Origin: Candidatus Schekmanbacteria bacterium
GTDB taxonomy: Bacteria; CSSED10-310; JACPHN01
DNA: 64,000 nt
Direction: 5' to 3'
Assembly (NCBI GenBank): GCA_016188575.1
Contig: JACPHN010000086.1
Coordinates: 1 to 64,000 of the forward strand
Part shown: positions 1-10,195 of the stretch, piece by piece
Numbering within the stretch: the first letter of the stretch is position 1
How the letters are laid out: every line of letters begins with the position of its first letter
Translations under genes and position numbers: made by a program
Notes under the pieces: model-generated
What the model was told of the DNA's origin: nothing
The model's input: only the letters and a program-made list of their open reading frames with translations
Database searches by the model: none

Positions 1-2404
1 GCGTCGCTGTTTGCCCATCCGGGTTCGTGACGACGAGGTCGCGGACGCCGAGGGCCTGGCCGCGCAGGTCGAAGGTCGCGCTGATCTCGCTCCCCTGCGC
101 CAGGACAGCAACTCGCCACGCCGCGATGTCGGGCCGCTCCGTCGCCCGCAGCTTGACCGCCGCGCCATCCACGAACCCGCTGCCGATGATCCGCACCGTT
201 ACGAAGCCCGTGTCCCCGCCGGCCGCTGGCCGCACGGCGATCAACCCTAACCCTTCGATCGTGGGCTGGACCTCGGCGATGAAAGAGTCCATCCCTCCCG
301 CGGCGCCGAACAGCGGGTTCGCGGTGGGGAAGTCCGTGGAATTCGTGTCCCCGCCTACGAAGACCACCCCCGAAGAAGCGACCGCGATGGCTTTCACCTG
401 CTCTGCGCTTACGCCATCCGTCGTTCCTCCGAGGTACGTGGAGAGCTCCAGCTTGGACCCGAGCGGATCGAGCCACGCGATGAACGCATCGTCCACTCCA
501 TTGAGCGAAGCCTGGAGGGGAGAGGCCGTGGGGAAGTCGTAGGACGTGGTCACGCCGCCGACGTACACCCGCCCAGACGGGTCGACGGTGATCGCCTTGC
601 CTTGGTCGTGGCCGGAGCCCCCGAGGAAGGTGGAGTAGACGAGGCCCGAGCCCGCCGGGTTCATCTTCGTGACGAAGGCATCCTTGGTCCCCCACACCAC
701 GGAACCGTCGAGCGGATAGGCCATCGGGAAGTCGGTGCTCCACGTCCAGCCGGTCAGGTAGACGCTCCCGGAGCCGTCCACGGCCAAGCCCGTCAAGCTG
801 TCCCCGTCCGTGCCCCCCAGGTAGGTCGAGCAGGTGAGGGCCGCGCCGTCCGGGTCGAGCTTGGCGACGAATCCGTCTGAGCTGCCCCTGTTCGCAGCCT
901 GGAAGGGGTTCCGCGTCGGGAAGTCGGTCGATTCCGTGTCGCCGGCGACAAAGATGTTCCCCGCCGCGTCGACACCGGCACCGTACGCCCAGTCGTAGCC
1001 GCTCCCCCCGAGGTAGGTGGAGAAGACGAGCGCCGAGCCGTCCGCCGCGAGCCTGGCAACGAACGCGTCGATCCCGCCACCGAACGCCGGTTGCAGGGCG
1101 TTGAGCAGCGGGAAGTCCGTCGAACCGGTGGTTCCCACCACCACCGGACCCCCGCTCGCGGTCGCGATGACGTGGATGCTCCTGTCGTATCCGTCCGGGC
1201 CGGTGCCCCCGAGGTAAGTCGAGAAGACGAGCGCGGTGCCCAGCGGATCGATCTTGGCGAGGAACGCATCGTTACTTCCGGCGAGGGTCCCCTGCAGGGG
1301 GCCAACGGTAGGGAAATCGTCGGAATAGGTTCTCCCGGCGACGAAGACGCTTCCTGCGGTGTCCACCGCAACGCTGTCGCCGTAGTCCAATCCGAGACCC
1401 CCGAGGACGGTGGAGGAGACGAGTGTCGGACCGCTGGGGTCGATCTTCGCGACGAACGTGTCGGAGAGGTAGCGGTCGCCGTCCAGCGTAAATGGTGCCT
1501 TGACGGGGAAGTCCAGGGAAGCCGTGGTGCCCACCACGATGACGTTCCCGGCGGGGTCCAGGGCGATGCCATTGGCGAAGTCATAGTCGGTGCCGCCGAG
1601 GAACGTCGAAAAGACGAGCACCGGGTCGATGACGAGAGGTCGCTCGCGGTCGTATTCTCCCACGCCCAGGGCGACCAGCGTTCCCTGCTCCGAGGCACCC
1701 AGGTCGTAGCGGACGGAGACCTCGCTCCTTTCGCCTCCCGCCTGCTGATACGCGACGGGCCTTCGCTGGCGGATCTCGCCCGCCGGCGTGTGCAGCACGA
1801 GGTCGCCGCTCTCCGCGATCTCGACCCTCTCGGCTCCCGCGAACCGGATCCCGATCACGCTCGGGTCCCCGCCTGGCACCACCACGAAGTCATACTCGAG
1901 ACGGCCATCCTCCCCCTGCCCGTGAAAGACGAGGTCGATCCCGGGATAGACCTGCGAGTATTCCACCCGGGCGAAGTGGGGGACGCCGGCAGACCACCTC
2001 GCGGGGACGTTCCCGACGAAGTAGCTGCTCGTCCCCCGCATCTGCTCGAGCCCCGTGACCGCCGGATCGGTGGCGGCCCCGACCAGGCTCATCCGGATCA
2101 CGGCCAGCGGCGTGCCTTCCGCCGGCGCCGCCCCCGCGCGCCCGGCGACCGACAGCACCGCCTCCTCCGGCGTCAGGAACAGCGCGTAGCCCGAGCCCCT
2201 CGCGAGGAAGCTTACCCGGGAGTCCGCCTGCCCCATGTTCGGTTCGAAATGAATCGGCAGGCTCCCGAGCGTCGATCCGATTCGCGATCGGACCAGCTCG
2301 CCTTTCGCGGGCGGTGACCCCGACTCGAGCATGCCCGCGCGCCCCGGTGTAGGCACCACCACAACCGCGACGCTGACGACCGCGCCAAGCAGGAAACTGA
2401 GCAT
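1..2404 (-). CDS. SBBP-repeat beta-propeller exported protein (C-terminus beyond window edge)
   Basis: The minus-strand frame is open from the window edge to an ATG at 2404, giving at least 801 codons. Residues 1-23 form a signal peptide (MLSFLLGAVVSVAVVVV core). The N-terminal third matches the domain that precedes SBBP repeats, with FEPNMGQADSRVSFLARGSG, a central YFVGNVPARW and then LEYDFVVVPGGDP. About eight propeller blades follow, each with a core like DAFVTKMNPAGSGLVYSTFL followed by GG and a later TDFP. An in-frame TGA sits about 50 bases upstream of the ATG, so no longer ATG start exists. The family is secreted or surface-exposed in Gram-negatives; the ligand is unknown. The last visible residues (DLVVTNPDGQTAT) look like the start of an IPT/TIG-type domain. 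The product is absent from simple ORF lists because its stop lies outside the window. Confidence 0.88.
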   Translation of the reverse strand, partial: MLSFLLGAVVSVAVVVVPTPGRAGMLESGSPPAKGELVRSRIGSTLGSLPIHFEPNMGQADSRVSFLARGSGYALFLTPEEAVLSVAGRAGAAPAEGTPLAVIRMSLVGAATDPAVTGLEQMRGTSSYFVGNVPARWSAGVPHFARVEYSQVYPGIDLVFHGQGEDGRLEYDFVVVPGGDPSVIGIRFAGAERVEIAESGDLVLHTPAGEIRQRRPVAYQQAGGERSEVSVRYDLGASEQGTLVALGVGEYDRERPLVIDPVLVFSTFLGGTDYDFANGIALDPAGNVIVVGTTASLDFPVKAPFTLDGDRYLSDTFVAKIDPSGPTLVSSTVLGGLGLDYGDSVAVDTAGSVFVAGRTYSDDFPTVGPLQGTLAGSNDAFLAKIDPLGTALVFSTYLGGTGPDGYDRSIHVIATASGGPVVVGTTGSTDFPLLNALQPAFGGGIDAFVARLAADGSALVFSTYLGGSGYDWAYGAGVDAAGNIFVAGDTESTDFPTRNPFQAANRGSSDGFVAKLDPDGAALTCSTYLGGTDGDSLTGLAVDGSGSVYLTGWTWSTDFPMAYPLDGSVVWGTKDAFVTKMNPAGSGLVYSTFLGGSGHDQGKAITVDPSGRVYVGGVTTSYDFPTASPLQASLNGVDDAFIAWLDPLGSKLELSTYLGGTTDGVSAEQVKAIAVASSGVVFVGGDTNSTDFPTANPLFGAAGGMDSFIAEVQPTIEGLGLIAVRPAAGGDTGFVTVRIIGSGFVDGAAVKLRATERPDIAAWRVAVLAQGSEISATFDLRGQALGVRDLVVTNPDGQTAT

Positions 2405-2828
2405 GGCGCCCCGACCGGCCCCAGCCAGGGAGACTCCACGAGCACCTCAATCCGCCACTGTTCGCTCCACCTCAGTACCTCCTCCGGCAGTCCTGCCAGT
2501 TCTCAGGGCTCAGGTCTATAGGAGGCTGGATTCTTGCCGTCCATATTCCCTCCACCTCGCCACAATCTGAAGTGACTGTCGCAGCTTGTCAAGCGTCCCC
2601 GCCGAAAAAGATCCCGAGAAAAAACGCAGGAAAATCACGTTTCGATACGGTCACTGACAAGAAAGTAATACCCCACCAACAAAAGAAGGACACCCACCAC
2701 TGGAGGAACAAGAACACGCGGGTGGTGTCCCGGGCTGGCTTACCATTTCGTTTTCAGCTTCGCCATGCGACAAGAAGTGCAGCGGCGTAGCGGATCGGCG
2801 TTTCCCAAGTAACGACCGCGGAATCGAG
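2405..2828. other. Intergenic region, no gene seen, contains a dispersed repeat
   Basis: This 424-base gap lies between the stop of the downstream-facing kinase gene at 2829 and the SBBP start at 2404, both on the minus strand. Its middle part (about 2560-2720) is clearly less GC-rich than the surroundings and is homologous to a second stretch at about 41005-41155. The short reading frames across it have no recognisable domain. Confidence 0.6.
2572..2722 (-). repeat. Dispersed repeat, copy A
   Basis: About 150 bases align, with small gaps, to the reverse complement of 41005-41155. Shared blocks include TCACGTTTCG, CTGACAAGAAA, CCCACCAC, GGAGGAA and AAGAAC, plus a GCGTCCCC block near the left end. 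Both copies also encode a short conserved peptide (MTVAACQASP here, AACQASP in the other copy) in the same relative frame. Copy B lies between a transposase remnant and a nucleotidyltransferase remnant, so the repeat may be the non-coding end of a mobile element; no transposase is seen next to copy A. Confidence 0.65.
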
Positions 2829-5800
2829 CTACTCGGGAGCGAGCATGGCCGCCCCCGCGTCGAAGTCGTCGATGAGCCAGGAATCGCCGCGGCTGTCGTC
2901 GACGGTTGCGATAAGCCTCTCCTCGCCGGGACGAATGGATCCCACGCCGATGGCTCGGCCAGCCGGATAACGAAAAACCAGCGTGGGCTCGCTGCCATCG
3001 AGCGGCACGCGGACGACGCGGTCGACGGAGCCGCCTGCATTCGAAGCGGTGGACGCATAAACAGACGAACCATCGCCGGACCATTGGATCGGGTAGAACT
3101 GGCCAGCGCGCAGGCAGTGGGACTTGCCGCTGGCGATCTCGACGATCCATAGCCCATCCTCGCTGGTGCGCCGATTCCAGGAGACGGCAACCCGTTCCAG
3201 GTCTGGCGCCACGGCCGGCAGGCCGATCCACCCACCCGAGGGGGTTTCCGCAAGATCCGGAATCAAGGGTCGCTCCGCGCCGGTGAGCACGTCGAAAGCG
3301 AACAGACCCCCATCCCGGGTATACAGAATGGCCGACGGCGAGGCCCAGGCGGCGGGAAGTCCCATCATCACGTCTGTTTGTGTCAACCTCGACGGTTGTG
3401 TCCCGTCCGCGCGGATGGTCCACAGCCTGGCCTCGTCGCCAGCCCAAAAGGCAAGACCAGGCCTGGTCTGCGTCTCGCGAACCACGAGCGCCAACTGACG
3501 GCCATCCGGCGACCAGGCGGCGCTGAGCACGCCCGCGGGGGCGGTGCTCAGACGCCGATAGGAATCGTTTCCCTCCTGCATATCGAGGATGTTCAGGCCA
3601 ATGGAGCTCACTTCCTCGCTCACGAACGCCACGTGACGGCCGTCCGGGGACACGGTAGATAGGCCCTTGCGGGAAGTCGATCGCGTGAGCTGCCGCCAGG
3701 GGTCCGCTGTAAGGTCGTTACTATCGAGCGGCACCTCCCAAAGGTTTGAGCTGGAGGAGATCCTCGTGAAGGCCAGGCGCCGTAGGTCAGCGGAGAACGA
3801 CACTTGGCGGTCGTTGGTCTCCAGACCGCGGGCCACGACGGACAGAGCGCCGGCACCGGGTTCCGACCCCACGGCGATGCGGGCAAGCTCCTGCGTTGAA
3901 CCTTGGGCTCGCAGGTAGTAGATCCGCTCTCCGTCAGGCGACCAGCGCGGCGAAGCGATTTCGGCCTTCTCCTCGAGAACACGTCGCACCCCGGTTCCGT
4001 CGGCCTGGACGAGCCACAGGGCTTCTCGCTCAGCGTCGGCGACCACGATGCCCGCGGCCGACCAGTCAAGATCCCGGACGGAGCGGATACCCGTTTCCGT
4101 CAACGCAATCGCGCGCTCCGCGCCACTCGCGAGGTCGGTGATGGCGATCCTGAATACGCCCTTGCTGAGGTCCTCCCAGGAGTGCCAGGCAACTTCCCGG
4201 CCGTCTGGAGAGAAGCAGGCCACCTTGGCGCGGTTGAGGTGGCGCGCCGGGCCCCCGTCTCGCGGCACCAGGACCATGCCAGTGCGACCGCGCAGCAGGA
4301 GCGTCGAGCCGTCGGCCGACCAGCGGAGCACCGGTGTGAGGTCCGGGGGGGTTGCATCGGCCAGCAGCGCGATGGGATGACCGCCAGTCGCGCTCTGCAC
4401 GTAGAGAGCGTTGCCGGCGATAAACGCCAGCGACTGCCCGTCGGGCGACAGAGCACTCTCCAAGACATCGCCTCGGAAGGTTACTTGGCGGTACAGGGGA
4501 GGCTCCTTCTCCAGCTCGGCGGACTTGGTGGTGTCGCCTCGCTCGCGGGCCAGCAGTCCGCCGAGCCACAGACCCACGGCAATGGAAGCCGCCAGGCCGC
4601 CGGCCAGCAGCACGGCGACACTTGCGCGCCGTAGCCTCGCCGCTCGGGGGCGGCGCGTCGTCGATGGCTCCAGGGCGGCCAGGACCTCCGCCGCATGCGC
4701 GTAGCGCCGCTCCGGATCGCGGTCCAGGCAGGTGCGAATCACCGTCTCCCACGGTGGCTCCTTCTCGGACGGGGGGATCGCCCCGGGGAGCTGCAGCCGT
4801 GGCGCTTCCACCGCTCGCCGGCGCAGGATTGACCCCGCGTGCTCGTTGTCGAACGGAACTTTCCCGGTCAGCATCTCGTGCAGAACGATACCAAAGGCAA
4901 ACACGTCGCTCCGCGGCGTCGCCGCTTCCCCGCGGGCCTGTTCAGGCGACATGTAGAGCGGAGTGCCCAGGATTTCTCCGAAGACGGTCAACGTCTCGTC
5001 CCCGACCGGGCGAGGCAGGATCTCACCGGTCGCCGGCTCGCGGTCCTCGTCGCGAGCCAGCCCGAAGTCGGTCACTGCCACCCGTAGAGGCACTCCCGTC
5101 GCCCCCGTTGATTCGAGCATCACATTCGCCGGCTTGAAGTCCCGGTGCACGACGCCCGCGGCGTGAGCGGCGGCGAGTGCGGCCGCCATCTGTCGGGCAA
5201 TCGGCAGCGCCTCCGCCGGAGTCATCGCGCCAGACCTTGCCAAACGGTGGCGCAGCGTCTCTCCTCGCAGCAGCTCCATCGTCAAGAACAGCACCGTATC
5301 GGCCATCTCGCCGCCCGCGTGCGTACCGAAATCGAAGATCCTGCAGACGTTTCGGTGCGTGACCTTGCGGGCGAGCTGAATTTCGCGTTTGAAGCGCTGT
5401 GCAGCCGCCTCGTCGCGAGCGACGTCGGCGCGGATCGTCTTGAGCGCCACGCGGCTGCCGAGCTGCAGGTCCTCGACCTCATAGACTTCACCCATGCTGC
5501 CACGGGCGACTAGCCTGATAACTCGATGGCGCTGATCCGCCACGAGGTCGCCGGGGGCGAAGATGGTCCCGGCCACCGCGCGTGCCGGGGATGGGGCGTC
5601 GGCACTTCTCGTCTCCATATTGGAATCCCGCTCGCCAGACGCGGCCGGCGACCCACCGCCTGGCTCGACGTATGGGGGGTCGCACCCCCGCCGCCTCGTT
5701 TCCGCCTCTGGCGCCGCCGACCCCAGTTCCTCGTTCGCCGGGGAACCCCAGAATTCAGGCACCGCGGGCGGATGGCCAGTCGATTCGCTGGGGAACGTGC

Positions 5801-6311
5801 CTGCGACCTCGGTTGCGGCAGTCGGAGCCGTGTTCGCGTTCGCGATTTCGATCGCCGTCCGCGGGCCGCACTGGCGATCTGCGGGACCTGGGGGGATCTG
5901 GCCGGGCCGCCGCCGTCGCTCCGCGTGTCGCCGGCGTCGCGCCACGAAGGCGCGGAGACCTCCGACGACAGCACCGAGAGTGGCGCCCGCGACGGCGCCG
6001 AGGATGCTCAACGCGGCGAGATAACCACCAATGCCAGGGATGACGAGCAAGAGCGCAATGGCCGCTACCATTACGGCCCATCCAAGACCGAACAGCCAGT
6101 TGCGCCGACTTCCCGAAGCCGCCAAATACGCTACGGTCGCGCCGCCCGCGAAGCCGGGACCTGCAGATATCAACACCAGGATGAGAAATAACCTGGCTCC
6201 GCTGCCCGGCGGGGAGGCTGGGCCCCCGATCGCCCACGCCACGGGGCTTATCCAGAGCGCTACGGTAAGCACACTACTGACCACCAAAGAGCGCAACCGC
6301 AAAGCCCGCAT
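2829..6311 (-). CDS. Membrane Ser/Thr protein kinase with TolB/PD40 propeller
   Basis: The product is 1160 residues. Residues 1-125 hold about four hydrophobic segments, followed by an Arg-rich stop and a low-complexity linker to about 250. A Hanks-type kinase domain runs from about 263 to 548. The Gly loop is unusual (ARGSMGEVYE). Catalytic Lys291 lies in VALK, HRDFKPANV is at 389-397, TDFGLAR at 414-420 and SPE at 455-457. A further transmembrane helix is at about 563-586, and the rest (600-1160) is a TolB-like PD40/WD40 propeller (repeated FSPDGREVAW, RWSPDGERIYYL). Kinase-TM-PD40 proteins typically place the kinase in the cytoplasm and the propeller in the periplasm. The extra N-terminal membrane bundle is less usual and would put both ends under membrane control. 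Substrate unknown. It precedes the SBBP gene on the same strand by about 420 bases. Confidence 0.92.
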   Translation of the reverse strand: MRALRLRSLVVSSVLTVALWISPVAWAIGGPASPPGSGARLFLILVLISAGPGFAGGATVAYLAASGSRRNWLFGLGWAVMVAAIALLLVIPGIGGYLAALSILGAVAGATLGAVVGGLRAFVARRRRHAERRRRPGQIPPGPADRQCGPRTAIEIANANTAPTAATEVAGTFPSESTGHPPAVPEFWGSPANEELGSAAPEAETRRRGCDPPYVEPGGGSPAASGERDSNMETRSADAPSPARAVAGTIFAPGDLVADQRHRVIRLVARGSMGEVYEVEDLQLGSRVALKTIRADVARDEAAAQRFKREIQLARKVTHRNVCRIFDFGTHAGGEMADTVLFLTMELLRGETLRHRLARSGAMTPAEALPIARQMAAALAAAHAAGVVHRDFKPANVMLESTGATGVPLRVAVTDFGLARDEDREPATGEILPRPVGDETLTVFGEILGTPLYMSPEQARGEAATPRSDVFAFGIVLHEMLTGKVPFDNEHAGSILRRRAVEAPRLQLPGAIPPSEKEPPWETVIRTCLDRDPERRYAHAAEVLAALEPSTTRRPRAARLRRASVAVLLAGGLAASIAVGLWLGGLLARERGDTTKSAELEKEPPLYRQVTFRGDVLESALSPDGQSLAFIAGNALYVQSATGGHPIALLADATPPDLTPVLRWSADGSTLLLRGRTGMVLVPRDGGPARHLNRAKVACFSPDGREVAWHSWEDLSKGVFRIAITDLASGAERAIALTETGIRSVRDLDWSAAGIVVADAEREALWLVQADGTGVRRVLEEKAEIASPRWSPDGERIYYLRAQGSTQELARIAVGSEPGAGALSVVARGLETNDRQVSFSADLRRLAFTRISSSSNLWEVPLDSNDLTADPWRQLTRSTSRKGLSTVSPDGRHVAFVSEEVSSIGLNILDMQEGNDSYRRLSTAPAGVLSAAWSPDGRQLALVVRETQTRPGLAFWAGDEARLWTIRADGTQPSRLTQTDVMMGLPAAWASPSAILYTRDGGLFAFDVLTGAERPLIPDLAETPSGGWIGLPAVAPDLERVAVSWNRRTSEDGLWIVEIASGKSHCLRAGQFYPIQWSGDGSSVYASTASNAGGSVDRVVRVPLDGSEPTLVFRYPAGRAIGVGSIRPGEERLIATVDDSRGDSWLIDDFDAGAAMLAPE

Positions 6312-6432
6312 GGAAGTTATCGTAGGTGGCCGTCAGGGGTTTGTAAACTCGCTACGCGCGCCGGCGGCCGAAGCTCACCCCCCGGCCAATTGTGAACATC
6401 GGGTTCGTTGCCCGCGAAGCCACGCCTGCTCG

Positions 6433-9400
6433 CTAGGGTGCCGCCGGTGGGTCGGTGTTTCCGGGCAGCATCGCACGGGATCTTTCCAACTGGTGGTGCG
6501 CGACGAGCCAACGTCGCTGACCTTCCGGCAAATCCTCGATGAGCTGACCGCGAAACAGCCTTTCGTGCTCCCCTGCCTCGAATGCCTCGACAGAACGACG
6601 GAGGCAGGCGACTACCCTGGCCGCATCGCTCTCCGGCCCGGCCCCGATGGCAAGCATCAGCGCGCTGGCCTCATCGAGAAGATCACGTCGCGGTTGCCCC
6701 GCTGCAAGCGCCACGTGTCCGCGCTCGCATAGCAGCTTCACCCTGTGGCTGCCGAGGTCACCTAGCTGACGAAGCAGTGATTCACCTCTCGCGGCGAGCT
6801 CCAGCGCGCGAGCCAGGTCGCCACGCGTGATGCGATGCCAGCTCGCGAAGTCGCCGAGCGTGCAAGCCTCGAGTTGGGGGTTGCACACCTCGCAGTGGAT
6901 TGCAAGCGCCTGTTCGTAAAGCTCCCCCGCCGCCTCAGTATGACCCTGAATCTGGTACACAAGGGCGAGGCTGCCGAGCGCGATCCCCTCCATCCGGCGT
7001 TCGCCGACCTCGCGATGGATGGCGAGGGCCTGCTCGTGAAGCGCTTGCGCGGCCTGCAGGTGGTCCTGCAGCAGGTGCGCCTCCGCAAGAATGCCGAGTG
7101 CTTGCCCCTCGAAGGGGCGGTTGCCGAGCCGGCGGCAGATGGCGAGGGCGCTCTCGAGGAGCTCACGCCCCACCGCAAGCCGGCCCTGGTCGAGCACGAG
7201 CCTGCCCAGGTTAAGCAGAATGTACCCTTCGAGGATCGAGTCGCCCACTTCACGGCTGATCACAAGGGCCTGCCCGAAGAGGTCCCGTGCGGCATCCATG
7301 CGGCTCTCCAAGTAATGAAGGCCGGCGAAATTGGCCAGAGCGATTCCCTCGCTCCGCCGGTTGCCCGCCTCGCGGTGGATTGTGAGGATCTGGTCGTACA
7401 GCACCCGGGCCTCCGCCAAGCGGCCCTGCTCCTGGTAAAGGGCGGCGAGGTTTCCAAGCACGATTCCCTCGCCTCGGCGGTCCGCGATCGCTCGTGCTTC
7501 AGCCAGGGCTTGCCCGATCGCGGCTTCCGCCTCGTCAATCCGCCCGAGAACGCGCAGGACGCTGCCTCCGAGCTCTCGACGCGCCCCGACGGTCTCGGGC
7601 GTCGGCTCCGAGGCGAGCTCAAGATAGGCCTGGTAGAGCAGTGCCGCGTCCGCCAGCGTCCAACGGTCCTTCTCTCGTCGGGCCGCCGCGAGAAAGTATG
7701 CGCGTGCCCTCTCCGTGTCCCCTGCGGCTCGCCAGTGGTAACCGAGCTCCGCCAAATGGTTGTCTCGGTTCTCCGCATAGAGTCGCTCGGTTGTTGCCGC
7801 TACGCGCCCGTGGAGGTCGGCCCGATGCCGCGGATCAATTCGTTCGTAGGCGACCTCGCGTATCTTGTCGTGCGCGAATCTCATCTGCCCCGGTCCCTCG
7901 GCCTCGACGATGCGACGCTGCATGAGGTCGCCCATGGCCTCCAGCAACGGCCTTTCGTCGAGCCCGGTCACCGCACCGAGGAGGTCTACATCCGCCTGTC
8001 GGCCCACCACCGCCGCCGCCCGGACCAGGGCGGTAGCGTCCGGCGACAGGTCTTCCAGACGGCGCCCGACCAGGTCCCGCAGCGATCGCGGCAGTGGCAG
8101 CGATTCATAGACCGTCTCCGTTTGCGCCCGCTCCGTCGCTGCGACCTGCCACTTGCCCCTGGCATCGCGAAAGAAAACCCCTTCTTCCACGGCAAGGTGA
8201 AGAAATTCTGCGACAAAGAAGGGGTTGCCTTCCGAATGGCGGGCGACAAACCGTTCAAAGGCCGCTGGGGGTGCGGACATGGCAAGCATGTCGGCGGCGA
8301 TTGCTGAGACAGCTTGAGCTCCTAACCGGTACACTTCCGCCGTCTCGACACGCGGCGCCGTAAGAAGATCCCGCAGCTCCTGTCCGACCTCCTCGATTCG
8401 GTAGGCGCCGACCAAGAAGAGCGACGAGTGCCCGAGTTGCGCCGCGCTGGAAAGGAAGCGCAGGACGTCTAGCGACAGGGCGTCCGCCCACTGGATGTCA
8501 TCAAGGAGCACAAGCACGCAGTCTTGCTCCGCCAAGGCGAGGAACGTCTCCGCTACTGCCTGCAGGATCCGGTGCCGGGCTTGTTGGGGAGGTATTTCCA
8601 CTGGCTCGGGGTAGCGGTCCTGACCTGGAAGCTGGCTGAGCTCGGAGATGAACGGCGCGAGAACCTTTCCCCGGAGTCCGAGGATCCGGTCGGTCTCCTC
8701 CACGCCACCTTCCCGACACTGGTCAGCGACGGCGAGAAGCGGACCCCGGAATACTGCGAGCGGATGTATCCGGCCGCCCTCGGCCTCTCCCCCAAAGACC
8801 TTCATCCCCTCGGCTACCGCCTCCCGAGACAGCTCGCCCATGAGCCGCGTCTTGCCGATCCCGCTCTCGCCCCCGAGAAGGATGAGGCCCCCAGTTCCAT
8901 TGGCAAGACGCCGAAGCGCTCCACGAAGAACTTCGAGCTCTCGGTCTCGCCCGGCTAGCCGAGGACGGTAAAGGTACCCTCTGGCCCTCGGAGCATCGGC
9001 AAGGTGACCGACCTCCGCACCCACGCTCGCGAGCTCCGCCGCCACGGTGTCCGCGTAGCCAATCCGATCGCGGGCATCTTTTGCGAGCAACCGCAGCACG
9101 AGATCCTCGACTGCCGCTGGGAGCTCCGGGTTGTAGCCGCGAAGCGGCCGAGGTTTCTGGGCCAGATGTGCCTGGATGACCTTCCTGGGATCAGCACCTG
9201 CGTACGGATGGCGATCCGTCAAGAGCTCATAGAGAATGCAACCGAGCGCATAGAGGTCGGTGCGGGCGTCGCAGGGCTCGCCCCGGATCTGCTCGGGCGC
9301 CATGTACGCGATAGTCCCCGTCATTCCGTCCTCGACAGCGAGTGCTTCCCGGCTCGCTTCAGCGGCGAATCGGGAGCTCAGGCCGAAGTCCACGATGACC

Positions 9401-10017
9401 GGAAGCCCGGAAGGAAGCACCACGATATTGTCGGGCTTGAGGTCCCGGTGGACGATCCCCTCGCCATGAAGATACGCGAGCCCGGCGCAGAGGCGATGGA
9501 CGAGCGTGAGGACGGGCCGGATACGGGTTTCCCCGTCGGGACGCGGCTCGCGGCACTCTGTGGATTCAGAGAGCGGATCGCCCCGCATCTCCGCGACACT
9601 CGCGACCAGCGAGCGCGTCCACCAGCGGTCGGGCAAGGCCTCAGAGGAGGTTTCCTGCGCGCGCGACCTCGTCTCGGGAGGCGCAGGCTCGGCACCGGAC
9701 TTCGCGGTGGCAACGCCGCTCGGGGTCCAGTGCCGCAGCGTCGTGCCCGCGAGTAGCTCCATTGCATACCACGGCATACCGTTGTGCAGCCCATCGGCGA
9801 CGATGCGCACGATAGCGGGGTGGCGAATTCGGGCAAGGAATTGGATCTCGCGCCGGATCCCCCGCAGCAGGGAGGCGTCGGGGACGCGAACGGTCTTGAG
9901 CGCTACGCGCTTGTGAGTTTCGGTGTGCTCCGCGAGCCAAACAACGCCCATGCCTCCTCTGCCGAGCGGTTCAACAAGGTCATAGGAACCGATCCGATCG
10001 CGTACCTGTGCCTCCAT
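6433..10017 (-). CDS. Ser/Thr protein kinase fused to AAA ATPase and TPR repeats
   Basis: The product is 1194 residues with no membrane segment, so it is predicted to be cytoplasmic. The kinase domain spans residues about 10-330: [13 protein letters not shown] at 18-30, Lys41 in [12 protein letters not shown] at 190-197, VDFGLS at 209-214 and MAPEQ at 239-243. An AAA/STAND-like ATPase follows, with Walker [10 protein letters not shown] at 382-390 and Walker [13 protein letters not shown] near 505. The C-terminal third is a run of TPR repeats (alternating [20 protein letters not shown] and the like), ending in a short helical tail. Between the HRD-containing lobe and the Gly loop there is a low-complexity insertion (about 98-165). 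The architecture is that of myxobacterial multi-domain kinases that couple nucleotide-dependent assembly to phosphorylation. The start ATG lies just ahead of the kinase core. It is separated from the next kinase by about 120 bases. Confidence 0.93.
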   Translation of the reverse strand: MEAQVRDRIGSYDLVEPLGRGGMGVVWLAEHTETHKRVALKTVRVPDASLLRGIRREIQFLARIRHPAIVRIVADGLHNGMPWYAMELLAGTTLRHWTPSGVATAKSGAEPAPPETRSRAQETSSEALPDRWWTRSLVASVAEMRGDPLSESTECREPRPDGETRIRPVLTLVHRLCAGLAYLHGEGIVHRDLKPDNIVVLPSGLPVIVDFGLSSRFAAEASREALAVEDGMTGTIAYMAPEQIRGEPCDARTDLYALGCILYELLTDRHPYAGADPRKVIQAHLAQKPRPLRGYNPELPAAVEDLVLRLLAKDARDRIGYADTVAAELASVGAEVGHLADAPRARGYLYRPRLAGRDRELEVLRGALRRLANGTGGLILLGGESGIGKTRLMGELSREAVAEGMKVFGGEAEGGRIHPLAVFRGPLLAVADQCREGGVEETDRILGLRGKVLAPFISELSQLPGQDRYPEPVEIPPQQARHRILQAVAETFLALAEQDCVLVLLDDIQWADALSLDVLRFLSSAAQLGHSSLFLVGAYRIEEVGQELRDLLTAPRVETAEVYRLGAQAVSAIAADMLAMSAPPAAFERFVARHSEGNPFFVAEFLHLAVEEGVFFRDARGKWQVAATERAQTETVYESLPLPRSLRDLVGRRLEDLSPDATALVRAAAVVGRQADVDLLGAVTGLDERPLLEAMGDLMQRRIVEAEGPGQMRFAHDKIREVAYERIDPRHRADLHGRVAATTERLYAENRDNHLAELGYHWRAAGDTERARAYFLAAARREKDRWTLADAALLYQAYLELASEPTPETVGARRELGGSVLRVLGRIDEAEAAIGQALAEARAIADRRGEGIVLGNLAALYQEQGRLAEARVLYDQILTIHREAGNRRSEGIALANFAGLHYLESRMDAARDLFGQALVISREVGDSILEGYILLNLGRLVLDQGRLAVGRELLESALAICRRLGNRPFEGQALGILAEAHLLQDHLQAAQALHEQALAIHREVGERRMEGIALGSLALVYQIQGHTEAAGELYEQALAIHCEVCNPQLEACTLGDFASWHRITRGDLARALELAARGESLLRQLGDLGSHRVKLLCERGHVALAAGQPRRDLLDEASALMLAIGAGPESDAARVVACLRRSVEAFEAGEHERLFRGQLIEDLPEGQRRWLVAHHQLERSRAMLPGNTDPPAAP

Positions 10018-10195
10018 ACCGGGCGATGATAGAGTGCTACATCTGGCCTGTCCAGCCGCTACCGTGCGCCGGTCGCCTCCGCCCTCGGCGTGGCCGTGTG
10101 GGTGCCCGCTGGCTCGACCTCACGGTGCGCTCATCTTCACCAGCATGGAAACGAGCCTGTACAGCATCGTCTTGCCTTCGGTGTACCTTTCCTCA

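Noticed and set aside
1091-2317. 408-codon plus-strand frame
   Set aside because: It runs antisense through the SBBP gene, whose frame shows clear repeats, signal peptide and domain; the plus frame has only GC-driven openness.
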